From: CAVQUE01 sp046290435
GTDB lineage: Bacteria; Actinomycetota; Acidimicrobiia; Acidimicrobiales; UBA8592
Reading direction: 5' to 3'
Assembly (NCBI GenBank): GCA_046290435.1
Contig: JBKAGO010000066.1
Location: 186,001-250,000, forward strand
DNA: 64,000 nt
Position 1 is the first letter of the stretch. Every line of letters begins with the position of its first letter. Below the pieces are notes generated by a model. The model did not search any database. It was not told where the DNA came from and saw only the letters and a program-made list of their open reading frames with translations. The translations under genes and the position numbers were made by a program. Shown piece after piece: positions 49,861 through 58,492 of the stretch.

Positions 49861-50661
49861 CTATTGGCCGCCGGCGACGACGATGCTCTGGCCGGTCACC
49901 CACGAACCGGCCGGCGACACCAACCAGAGCACGGCCGCGGCGATGTCCTCCGGCGTACCCAGACGCCCGAGTGGGATACGAGACGCCAGCTTCGGGATGT
50001 CCTCGGGGGCGGTCCCGCCGATGGTCGTGGTCGCACGCGTCGGCACGTTGCCCGGCAGCACGGCGTTGGCCCGGATGCCCCGGGGTGCGAGCTCGATGGC
50101 GAGGGTCTGGGTCAGGTTGTTCATCCCGGCCTTCGCGGCGCCGTAGGCCGCGAAGTTGACCGCCGCCCGCAGCGACGCGATCGACGAGATCCCGATGATC
50201 GACGAGCCCGGCTGCATCACCTCCATACAGGCCTTGGCGGCGATGAAGTGGGGCCGCAGGTTGAGGGCGATCTGTTCGTCCCAGTGCCACAGCGGGAAGT
50301 CGGCGAACGCGAAGTTGCCCTGGTGCTCGGAGCCGCCGGCATTGGTCACCCAGATGTCGAGGCGGCCGTGGTCGCCCGTTGCGGTCTCGACCAACGCGGC
50401 GATGGTGGCCTCGTCGGTGATGTCGCCGGGATGGACGGCGGCCCGGCCACCTCTGGACTCGATGACCGCTGCCGTGTCGGCCAACTCGTTCTCGCTGCGT
50501 GAAGTCACCACCACCGTGGCTCCGGCATCGGCCAGGCCGATGGCGATGCCCCGGCCGATCCCACGACCGGCGCCGGTGACGACGGCGACCGTGCCGTCGA
50601 GACGGAACCGGTCGACGAGTGACGTGTCGGGAACGGGCTCTGGTTGATGTTCGACGGTCAT
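49861..50661 (-). CDS. Short-chain dehydrogenase/reductase
   Basis: A 266-aa SDR. Cofactor loop TGAGRGIGRGIA near residue 30, NAGG near 108, Ser in IIGISSIASL near 158, and YGAAKAG near 171. The C-terminal AAAVLWLVSPAGSWVTGQSI is typical of 3-oxoacyl-ACP-reductase/glucose-dehydrogenase-like members. The substrate is unknown. GGAG precedes the ATG at 50661. Confidence 0.92.
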   Translation of the reverse strand: MTVEHQPEPVPDTSLVDRFRLDGTVAVVTGAGRGIGRGIAIGLADAGATVVVTSRSENELADTAAVIESRGGRAAVHPGDITDEATIAALVETATGDHGRLDIWVTNAGGSEHQGNFAFADFPLWHWDEQIALNLRPHFIAAKACMEVMQPGSSIIGISSIASLRAAVNFAAYGAAKAGMNNLTQTLAIELAPRGIRANAVLPGNVPTRATTTIGGTAPEDIPKLASRIPLGRLGTPEDIAAAVLWLVSPAGSWVTGQSIVVAGGQ

Positions 50662-50791
50662 GGACGCTCCTCGGGTGGGCGGTCGTGCGTCGGCCAGCTT
50701 GGCATCTCCCGACCCTCGAGGTGGCGGGCACGCCGTCGCCGGTGGCACCCGAGGTCGTTCGGGGGAGCACCATGCGGTCGGCGTCAGCCGG

Positions 50792-50797
50792 TACCGT
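50792..50797 (+). promoter_or_regulatory. Putative -10 box (TACCGT) of the lipoprotein PBP gene
   Basis: TACCGT lies 6 bp before the GTG at 50804. Confidence 0.5.
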
Positions 50798-50803
50798 GGG
50801 CTC

Positions 50804-52786
50804 GTGCGCCGTACCAGGGGGATCCACCGCTGCGGCCTGGGACTGACGTTCGCGCTGCTGCTGGCGGCCTGTGGAGGTGGGGCCGCAGATGACCCCGACC
50901 GCGCCGGCACCGCTCCCGCCTCCACCGCAGGATCCGCCGATGCCGTCTCGGGCGACACCGCCGATGCCGATCCCGCCGCTCCCCGGGACGCTCCCGCTGC
51001 GCTCGAGGCCTATGTCGCGGCCTGGGAGACGGGCGACTGGTCCACCATCCAGACGCTCGTGAACGACCCCGCTCTGGGCGCCGATGCCATCCACCGCAAC
51101 GTCTGGGAGACCCTCGGCGTCCGGTCGACCTCGATCGAGATCGTGGGTGACGTCGACGCCGGGGCTGCCGAGGAGACCGGCACCGTTGCCGTGCGTCTCG
51201 AGGTGAACGTCGAGCTCGACCAGATCGGGCCGTGGACCTATCCCACCGAGGTGACCGTCGTCCGGTCCGGTGACCAGTGGGTGGTTGCCTGGGCCCCGGC
51301 CACGGTGCACCCGGCACTCGTCGACGGACGTCGTCTGGTGGCCCAGCGGCAGTGGCCGCCCCGCGGTGCGCTCCTCGGCGCCGACGGCACCGCACTGCGC
51401 GTCGAGCGGCCGGTCGTGTCGGTCGGTATCGAACCCCAGCGCATCACCGACCGCGATCGCCTCCTGACCCGACTCGAGACCATTCTCGACGTGCCCGCCG
51501 ACGAAGTGGCGACCTCGCTCGATGCGCCCGGTGTTCAGCCGGACTGGTTCGTCCCGGTCACCGTGCTCGATGACGATGTGGCGCCACTCACGCGCGCCGC
51601 CCTCGAAGGTCTCGACGGTGTCGTCCTGCGCGAGACGAGCCAGCGCCTGGCCCCGACGCGACGCTACGCGCGCCAGGTCCTCGGCGAGACCGGTCCGATA
51701 ACCGCCGAGCTACTCGCCGATTGGGGCCCGCCGTACCAGGCCGGCGACGTCGTCGGCCTGTCGGGCCTCGAGCTCGCATTCGAACGCGAGCTGGCCGGTT
51801 CGCCCGGCGGCGACGTCAGGGTCGTCGACGCCGACGGCGAACTCGTCGCGGTGCTGCATCGCCTCCGCGGCGCCGAACCCGTCGACGTGGTCACCACGAT
51901 CGATCCGGCTACCCAGGAGGCTGCCGAGGCGGCGCTCGACGGCGTGACCGAACCCGTCGCGCTCGTCGCCATCGATGCCGCATCGGGCGAGGTGCGCGCC
52001 GTGGTCAGCAGGCCCATCGACGAGTTCGGCCGGGCCTTCGGTGGGGCCTACCCGCCCGGGTCGACGTTCAAGATCGTCACCACCGCAGCGGCCCTCCAGG
52101 CCGGGCTGTCGCCGGGCTCGCCGGCACCGTGCCCCGCCGAGACCTTCCTCGGCGGTCTGCGCTTCACCAACGCCGGCGGTGCCGACCTGGGTGCGGTCGA
52201 TCTGGCCACGTCGTTGGCGGCATCGTGCAACACGGCATTCGTGGACCTCGTGGCAGAACTCGGCGCCGAGAGCCTGGCCGACGCAGCCGCGCAGTTCGGG
52301 GTCGGTGTGGACCTCGACACCGGGCTCGGCGCGACGGGTATCGCTCTGCCCGAGCCCATCGACGATGCCGAGCTGGGCGCCCATGCGATCGGTCAGGGGC
52401 GGGTCACCGTCAGTCCGCTGGCCATGGCGTCGGTCGCCGCCGCGGTCGCCGACGGGACATGGCGCGAACCGGTGCTCGTCACCGAGCCGGCGGGACCCGA
52501 ACCCGAGACCCGCTCCCTCGACGACGGCGTCGCCGAGGCACTGCGGACCATGATGCGTGGCGTCGTCACCGGCGGCACGGCTGCCGCGGGGCTGGGGCAG
52601 GTACCGGGCGAGGTCATCGCCAAGACCGGGTCCGCCGAGTTCGCCGGCGGCGACCCACCGCCGACCCATGCGTGGGTCATCGGGGCACGCGACGGCCTGG
52701 CCTTCGCCGTGGTCGTCGAAGGCGGCGGCGCCGGGGGAGCGGTGGCCGCTCCGATCGCCGCGGCGTTCCTGACAGCCCTGGGCTGA
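50804..52786 (+). CDS. Class B penicillin-binding protein with lipoprotein signal (MecA_N type)
   Basis: A 660-aa lipoprotein transpeptidase. Signal and lipobox: GLTFALLLAACGGG, with the acylated Cys at about residue 24. An NTF2-like MecA_N domain follows (ALEAYVAAWETGDWSTIQTL), then the PBP dimer domain and the transpeptidase. SxxK is in YPPGSTFKIVTT, SxN in ASCNTAFVD, KTG in VIAKTGSAEF. It crosslinks peptidoglycan, or a low-affinity PBP role is possible as in MecA-like proteins. The GTG at 50804 gives the proper signal peptide. Confidence 0.93.
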   Translation: MRRTRGIHRCGLGLTFALLLAACGGGAADDPDRAGTAPASTAGSADAVSGDTADADPAAPRDAPAALEAYVAAWETGDWSTIQTLVNDPALGADAIHRNVWETLGVRSTSIEIVGDVDAGAAEETGTVAVRLEVNVELDQIGPWTYPTEVTVVRSGDQWVVAWAPATVHPALVDGRRLVAQRQWPPRGALLGADGTALRVERPVVSVGIEPQRITDRDRLLTRLETILDVPADEVATSLDAPGVQPDWFVPVTVLDDDVAPLTRAALEGLDGVVLRETSQRLAPTRRYARQVLGETGPITAELLADWGPPYQAGDVVGLSGLELAFERELAGSPGGDVRVVDADGELVAVLHRLRGAEPVDVVTTIDPATQEAAEAALDGVTEPVALVAIDAASGEVRAVVSRPIDEFGRAFGGAYPPGSTFKIVTTAAALQAGLSPGSPAPCPAETFLGGLRFTNAGGADLGAVDLATSLAASCNTAFVDLVAELGAESLADAAAQFGVGVDLDTGLGATGIALPEPIDDAELGAHAIGQGRVTVSPLAMASVAAAVADGTWREPVLVTEPAGPEPETRSLDDGVAEALRTMMRGVVTGGTAAAGLGQVPGEVIAKTGSAEFAGGDPPPTHAWVIGARDGLAFAVVVEGGGAGGAVAAPIAAAFLTALG

Positions 52787-52833
52787 GGCAGCACAGCCCT
52801 GGGCTGAGGCAGCAGAGCCCTGAGCTGAGGCAC
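52772..52833 (+). repeat. 21-bp tandem repeat at the gene end
   Basis: ACAGCCCTGGGCTGAGGCAGC twice (52772-52792, 52793-52813), then a diverged third copy to about 52833. Each copy contains CTGGGCTGA, which supplies the PBP stop codon, so the stop is repeated downstream. Confidence 0.9.
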
Positions 52834-52858
52834 GGGCACGGGCGGGCGTTGCCACCGG

Positions 52859-52864
52859 TACCTT
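52859..52864 (+). promoter_or_regulatory. Putative -10 box (TACCTT) of the amidohydrolase gene
   Basis: TACCTT lies 6 bp before the ATG at 52871. Confidence 0.45.
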
Positions 52865-52870
52865 CGGACC

Positions 52871-54286
52871 ATGTCGTCAGTACCGCCGCCAGAGAATGCC
52901 CCTTCCACCCGATCGGGGGACGGCCCACGGGAGGTCGACCTCGTCGTGCTGGGCGAGGTCGTCACCATGGACGCCGACCGGCGCATCATCGCCGATGGCG
53001 CAGTGGCCGTCGACGGCGAGGTCATCGTCGCCGTCGGGCCCGCTTCGGAGCTCCTGGCGACCCACCGGCCCCAACGCGTCATCGGCCATCGCGATCACCT
53101 CGTCACGCCGGGGTACCTGAACGGCCACCAGCACCTCACCGGCGATCGGCTCATCCAGTCGGTGATCCCCGACGACCTCGCACCCGGAGAGGCCATCTTC
53201 AGCTGGGTCGTTCCCGTCCATGGCGAACACCTGCCCGACGACGACGAGCTGACGGCCACGCTCACCCTGGCCGAGTCGCTGCGTCACGGCATCACGAGCA
53301 CGTTCGAGGCCGGCACCGTCGCGCATCCCGAACGCGTGGCTGCGGCGGCCGAGGCGGTCGGGGCCCGCGTCACCGTGGGTCGGTGGGGCTGGGACGTCGA
53401 ACAGGGCCCGTTCGCGGCGCCCGTCGATGAGGTGCTCGCCCGCCAACGCGAGCTGGTCACCTCGCTGCGCGGTCCCCGGGTCGACTCGTGGGTGACGCTC
53501 GTCGGCCACGATCTCATGAGCGACGAACTGGCCGTCGGGGCATCGCAGCTGGCGCGCGATCTGGGCGTCGGTCTGACGTTCCACCTCTCGCCGACCACCA
53601 GTGATCCCGACAGCTACCTGGCCCGCACGGGTCGGCGGCCGGTCCAGCATCTCGACGACCTCGGGGTGTTCGGCGATCACGTCGTCCTCGGCCACGCCGT
53701 CCACGTCGACGACGCCGAGCTCGACATCCTGGTCGAGCGGCGCACCGCGGTGGTCAGCTGCCCCTGGGCGTATCTGCGCCTCGGGCAGGGCATCAGTCGC
53801 GAGATGCGTCACCTCGATCTGTGGCGACGCGGCGGGCGCCTCGCTCTCGGGTGTGACGCCGAGAACGCCGGCGATCTCGTCGATGCGCTCCGGGCTGCAG
53901 CGCTGTTCGCCGGGCTGGCCAAGGACGTGCCGGTCGATCCCACGATCTTCGGGGCCCACGATGCCTTCGAGCTCATCACCATCGCCGGCGCCGAGGCGCT
54001 CGGGGTCGCCGATCGGGTGGGGTCGATCGAGGTCGGCAAGCAGGCCGACCTCGTGGTGCACGACCGTCACGCGCTGCCTTTCGTGCCTGCCAGCGCCGAT
54101 CCCGTGCTCCAGCTGGTGTGGGGAGCCGACGGACGCACGGTTCGCTGGGTGACCGTCGCCGGAGCTGTCGCCGTGGACGACGGACGGGTCACCACCATCG
54201 ACCTCAGGGCATTGGCGGGCGAAGCCGCCCAGCGGAGCCGGGCGATCATGACCCGGGCGGGCGTGACGCCGCAGCCACGCTGGTAG
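52871..54286 (+). CDS. Amidohydrolase family protein (TrzN/cytosine-deaminase-like)
   Basis: A 471-aa metal-dependent hydrolase. The HxH metal motif is VTPGYLNGHQHLTGD near residue 85. Further ligands are His in LTFHLSPTTSD, His in VLGHAVHVDDAEL and Asp in LALGCDAENAGD. The C-terminal beta part includes GSIEVGKQADLVVHDR. It hydrolyses or deaminates a ring amide or amine, or a chlorinated ring. The substrate is unknown. It is a paralogue of the gene at 60826-62214. Confidence 0.88.
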   Translation: MSSVPPPENAPSTRSGDGPREVDLVVLGEVVTMDADRRIIADGAVAVDGEVIVAVGPASELLATHRPQRVIGHRDHLVTPGYLNGHQHLTGDRLIQSVIPDDLAPGEAIFSWVVPVHGEHLPDDDELTATLTLAESLRHGITSTFEAGTVAHPERVAAAAEAVGARVTVGRWGWDVEQGPFAAPVDEVLARQRELVTSLRGPRVDSWVTLVGHDLMSDELAVGASQLARDLGVGLTFHLSPTTSDPDSYLARTGRRPVQHLDDLGVFGDHVVLGHAVHVDDAELDILVERRTAVVSCPWAYLRLGQGISREMRHLDLWRRGGRLALGCDAENAGDLVDALRAAALFAGLAKDVPVDPTIFGAHDAFELITIAGAEALGVADRVGSIEVGKQADLVVHDRHALPFVPASADPVLQLVWGADGRTVRWVTVAGAVAVDDGRVTTIDLRALAGEAAQRSRAIMTRAGVTPQPRW

Positions 54287-54415
54287 CCGTCTGACCGATC
54301 GACCGATGATTCCTGGTCCCCTGTAACCGCCCGCCGCCGCCGTCGTCCCGCCCCATCGGCGCCTGTGGCGCGCCACGAGCGCCGTATGTGGGCGTGACAC
54401 GACGATGGAGGATGC

Positions 54416-57400
54416 ATGACCGCCGAGCATCGAGTCGAGATCGCCGACGGCGAGGGAACACGCCGTCTGCGGATCGAAGGCATCGCGGATTTCGGACGTG
54501 AGTCCGGCGATGTGATCCTGAGCGACCAGTCGGTGTCACGGCTCCACCTCCGTCTCGATGCCACCGGCGACACCCTGGTCGCCACAGACCTCGGCAGCTC
54601 CAATGGGACGCTGGTCAACGGGGTGAGGATCGGCGGCCCCACCGCCGTCAGTCCCGGCGACACCATCCAGATCGGCGCGACCGTGCTCACGGTGCTCGCG
54701 CCTTCGACGGCGACGGCGGCCGTGCCGGTGACCACGGCGTCGTCGGGCGGTGCCACCGCTGCGGTGCGGCCCACCGATGCCGTCTCCCCCGAAGGTCCCG
54801 CTGCTACGGCCGAGCCGCCCGGCGCCGTGCCACCCCCCGAAGGGGCGGCGCTGCCGCTCGCGTCGGGTACCGAATCCCACCGCAACGACACCGTCGAGGT
54901 CCGCTACCGGCCCGGCACCTACGGCGCCGAGATCGCCCGCAGCTACGCCAGCCGGGTGGCGAAGGCCCGCAAGGCCCTCGCCGGCCTCGGATCGGAGTCC
55001 TGGGGGACCGTCGTCGTCTTCCATCTCGTCGACCCGTTCCACCAGACCGATCCCGCCACCGGCGCGACCGAGGTGGTCAGCTCGGGGACCATCGTCGACG
55101 GCGCCACCAACCAGGCATGGATCGTGGTGACCCCCGAGTCCCCGCCAGAGGAGCCCCACCGGGCGCTCGCGCTGCTCTACGGCGCGGCGCTTCCGTGCGC
55201 CGACCTCCCCGAGGTCGAGCTCTTGACCGAGGGTTACGGCCTCCACGCATCCAAGCTGCCGGATCCCGACGAACAGCTCGCCGGCAATGCGCTCCCACCC
55301 TTCGGCGACGCGGATCCGGAGCTGCGGGGGGCGATGACCCTGTCGTTCACCCGGTTCCTGATCGAACGCGAGGGCGACGAGGCGCTGCGCCGGGCGCTCG
55401 GTGCCCCGGCCGGACGCTTCGACGAGACCGTGCGCGAGATCTACGGCGTGCCGCTGGTGGCCCTCGAACAACAGTGGCGACGCAAGGTGATCGTCGGCGA
55501 ACCCGACGTCAAGACCGGCGAGTTCCTGCGGCTGTCGCTGCGTTACCTGCGGCCCTACAAGCTCCGTCAGGCCGAGATCTTCGCGTACATGCTGCTCAGC
55601 CTTGCCTTCACGGCAGCGTTCCCGTTCGTGACCCAGCGCCTGTTCGACACCGCGCTGCCGAGCGGCGAGTTCTCCCAGGTGCTCACCCTGCTGATCGCGC
55701 TGGGCATCGCGTTCCTCATCTCGCTCATCGCCGGTGTCCGCCAGGCCTACCAGACCGCCTGGGTCAGCGGCGCCGTCACCCGCGACATCCGCCAGACGAT
55801 CTTCGACCGGGCCCAGAAGCTCCCGGCGTCGTGGTACCACGACCACCCCCAGGGCGACCTGCTGTCGCGGTTGTTCTCCGACGTCGGTGCCGTGGAGGCG
55901 GGGCTCTCCCAGGCCATCGGGCAGGGCATCTTCCAGATGCTCACCCTGGTGGTCAGCGGCGCCATCATGTTGACGATCAACTTCTGGCTCGGGTTGATCG
56001 TGCTCGTGTCCGCGCCCTTGGTGGGCTTCGTCTATCGCCGCATGGCGGCCGGCGCCCTCGAGCGATCCATCGCCGTGCAGGAGAACAGCTCTGCGTTGCT
56101 CAGCGTCGCCGCCGAGAACTACAGCGCCAACCCCGTCGTCAAGATGTTCGGCCTCGGGTCCCGGGAGGGTCAGCGCTTCGCGCAGCAGGGCGACCGCCTG
56201 TTCCGGTCCGAACGTCGCCTGCAGCTGTGGGGCGGCCTGTTCGGCCTGTCGGTCAACCTGATCGTCACCGTGCTGCGCCTCTTCGTGCTCGGTCTGGGCG
56301 CATGGCTGATCCTCGAGGGCAACTTCACCATCGGCGGTCTCGTCGCGTTCCTGTCGATCATGGGCGAGGTCCTCTCGCCGGTCACGGTGCTCGTGTCGCT
56401 GAGCCAGGACGTGCAGGCGTCGATGGGCAGCCTCATGCGCATCAACGAGGTGGTCGACGCCGATCCCGAGCCCGACGACCCGTCTCTGCCCGCGCTGGGG
56501 TCGGTGTCGCGCGACATCCGCTTCGTCGACGTCGCCCTGGCCTACACGCCCGAACGTCGGGCACTCGACCAGTTCGACGTCACCATCCCCGCCGGCAGCC
56601 GCGTCGCGTTCGTCGGGCCCTCCGGCTCGGGCAAGAGCACCGTCCTGCGGCTCCTCATGCGGATGTACGAACCCGACGAGGGAGCGATCCTCGTCGATGG
56701 TGTCGATCTCCGAGCGGCGAGCCTGACATCGTGGCGCGATCAGCTCGGCGTCGTCTTCCAGGACTCGTTCCTGTTCGACACGACCCTGCGCGAGAACATC
56801 GCCCTCGGCAAGCCCGGCGCCACCGACGCCGACATCCAGGCGGCCATGGATGCCGCCGAGATCGATGCCTTCATCGACAACCTGCCACGCGGCTGGGACA
56901 CCCTCGTCGGCGAGGGCGGCTCCAACCTGTCGGGCGGGCAACGCCAGCGTGTGGCCATCGCCCGGGCACTGGTCCGCAACCCCTCGGTGCTGGTCCTCGA
57001 CGAGGCGACCTCTGCGCTCGACCCCGCGACCGAGCGCCAGATCAACGAGACCATCGAGCGCATCGCCCGCCAGCGGACCGTGGTGTCGGTCACGCACCGT
57101 CTGGCGTCGATCACCGACTACGACAAGATCGTGGTGATCGTCGACGGTTTCCTCGAGGAGCAGGGGACGCACACCGAACTGCTCGCCAACCGGGGAACGT
57201 ACGCCCGGCTGTGGGCAGAGCAGACGGGCCAGCCCCTGCCCGAAGAGCCTCCGTTCGACCTCGTGGCCGCGCTCGACCGCGTGGCGTTCCTGCACGGCCT
57301 CGGCGACGAGATCCTCGGTGCGGTGGCCGGCGCCATGCGTACCTTCACCGTCGACGCCGGCCGCGCCGTCGACGACAGCGGCGGGCTCATCGTCGTCGAA

Positions 57401-57817
57401 CGGGGTCACGGCGAGGTCGTCCAGGCCGCTGCCGGCGGGGGCGAGACCGTCACCGCTCAGCTGCGCCCCGGCGACGCGTTCGGCGTCGCGTCGGCGCTGG
57501 GAGCACCGGCAACAGCCGCACTGCGTGCCATCGACCCCCTGTCGCTGGTGTTGTTGGACCACTCCTCGCTCGTGCGGCTCGCCGCAGCGCACCCTGCGCT
57601 GGCCGCCCGCCTCGCCGGAGCGGGCGAGCAGGTGCCCGCAGCGGGGGGACACCGGCTCAGCCGCCTCACCCTCGGTCCGGGCCTCCCATCGAGGGCGACG
57701 CTGGTCCCGGGTGCGGCAGCGACCGCTCCGGCCCCGGTCCGGCCGTCCACGGGGCGATCCACCGTGTCGGTGGCCGCGACGACCCGAGGCACCGGAGCGT
57801 TCCCCCGTGTCGGCTGA
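54416..57817 (+). CDS. FHA - peptidase-like - ABC exporter - cNMP-binding fusion protein
   Basis: An 1133-aa multidomain protein. Residues 20-95 form an FHA domain (GRESGD, SRLHL, SSNGTLVNG). 150-355 resemble a gluzincin/peptidase-MA domain (LLTEGYGLHAS), but the HExxH zinc motif is replaced by PHRALALLYG. 385-690 form the six-helix exporter domain. 700-940 form the ATPase: GPSGSGKST, LSGGQRQRVAIARAL, VLVLDEATSALD. About 960-1075 form a cNMP-binding-like domain (ERGHGEVVQAAAGGGETV). It probably exports a peptide or lipid under phospho-protein and nucleotide control; the cargo is unknown. GGAGG precedes the ATG. Followed by GAF and subtilase genes. Confidence 0.88.
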   Translation: MTAEHRVEIADGEGTRRLRIEGIADFGRESGDVILSDQSVSRLHLRLDATGDTLVATDLGSSNGTLVNGVRIGGPTAVSPGDTIQIGATVLTVLAPSTATAAVPVTTASSGGATAAVRPTDAVSPEGPAATAEPPGAVPPPEGAALPLASGTESHRNDTVEVRYRPGTYGAEIARSYASRVAKARKALAGLGSESWGTVVVFHLVDPFHQTDPATGATEVVSSGTIVDGATNQAWIVVTPESPPEEPHRALALLYGAALPCADLPEVELLTEGYGLHASKLPDPDEQLAGNALPPFGDADPELRGAMTLSFTRFLIEREGDEALRRALGAPAGRFDETVREIYGVPLVALEQQWRRKVIVGEPDVKTGEFLRLSLRYLRPYKLRQAEIFAYMLLSLAFTAAFPFVTQRLFDTALPSGEFSQVLTLLIALGIAFLISLIAGVRQAYQTAWVSGAVTRDIRQTIFDRAQKLPASWYHDHPQGDLLSRLFSDVGAVEAGLSQAIGQGIFQMLTLVVSGAIMLTINFWLGLIVLVSAPLVGFVYRRMAAGALERSIAVQENSSALLSVAAENYSANPVVKMFGLGSREGQRFAQQGDRLFRSERRLQLWGGLFGLSVNLIVTVLRLFVLGLGAWLILEGNFTIGGLVAFLSIMGEVLSPVTVLVSLSQDVQASMGSLMRINEVVDADPEPDDPSLPALGSVSRDIRFVDVALAYTPERRALDQFDVTIPAGSRVAFVGPSGSGKSTVLRLLMRMYEPDEGAILVDGVDLRAASLTSWRDQLGVVFQDSFLFDTTLRENIALGKPGATDADIQAAMDAAEIDAFIDNLPRGWDTLVGEGGSNLSGGQRQRVAIARALVRNPSVLVLDEATSALDPATERQINETIERIARQRTVVSVTHRLASITDYDKIVVIVDGFLEEQGTHTELLANRGTYARLWAEQTGQPLPEEPPFDLVAALDRVAFLHGLGDEILGAVAGAMRTFTVDAGRAVDDSGGLIVVERGHGEVVQAAAGGGETVTAQLRPGDAFGVASALGAPATAALRAIDPLSLVLLDHSSLVRLAAAHPALAARLAGAGEQVPAAGGHRLSRLTLGPGLPSRATLVPGAAATAPAPVRPSTGRSTVSVAATTRGTGAFPRVG

Positions 57818-57958
57818 TCCGCGCCGGCGTCACGCCGCGGGTGATCCGGCCCATGACGGACGGCTCCCGTCCCCACCCATCCGCCTGCTCGTGGCATCAT
57901 CGAGGCCGAGTTCGGCCACATCCAGCAATGGCGCCGACCGAAGGAGCTACCACCCACC

Positions 57959-58492
57959 GTGGACACCATGCGACCCACCTACCTCGCGCTCATCCGTGCC
58001 GCGGTCGAAGCCACGGGCGCTGCCCGGGGCTGGCTCCTGCGAGTCGAGGACGACCATCTCGCCGTCGTCGCCGCACACGGCGACCCTGCGGCCTCGGGTC
58101 GGGTCGGGCTGCTCCGCCCGGTCGCCGGTACCGCGGGCTATGTCGCTGCGTCCGGTCAGCCAGCGGCCATCCAGACCCGCCCCGGCGACGTCGACAACGT
58201 GGGCGCCGGTGGCGCCGATGCGCTCCCGTCGTCGATCCTCGCCGCACCGTGTGAGTCCGGCGAACTGGTCGGGGTGCTCGAGGTCGTCGACGCAGTCAAC
58301 GGATCGTTCACCTACGACGACGTCGAGACCCTCACGCTGCTGGCGGAGATCGCCGGAGCCGCCCTCGCCGAGGGCGACGAGCTCGCGGCGCCACCGTCGC
58401 CCGCACGCCTCGGCGAGGCCCTGTCGTCGTTGTCGACCACCGATCCCGGCCGCTACCGCGAGGTCGCTCGTGCCGTCGAGGCGCTCCTGTGA
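57959..58492 (+). CDS. GAF-domain protein
   Basis: A 177-aa single GAF domain: RAAVEATGAARGWLLRVEDD at the start, GLLRPVAGTAGYVAASGQPA and VLEVVDAVNGSFTYDDVETL in the core. No output domain is attached. The GTG at 57959 has AGGAG 13 bp upstream; an ATG at 57968 is the alternative. The stop overlaps the subtilase start by 4 bp. It is likely a ligand- or redox-sensing partner of the exporter and protease encoded beside it. Confidence 0.8.
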   Translation: MDTMRPTYLALIRAAVEATGAARGWLLRVEDDHLAVVAAHGDPAASGRVGLLRPVAGTAGYVAASGQPAAIQTRPGDVDNVGAGGADALPSSILAAPCESGELVGVLEVVDAVNGSFTYDDVETLTLLAEIAGAALAEGDELAAPPSPARLGEALSSLSTTDPGRYREVARAVEALL

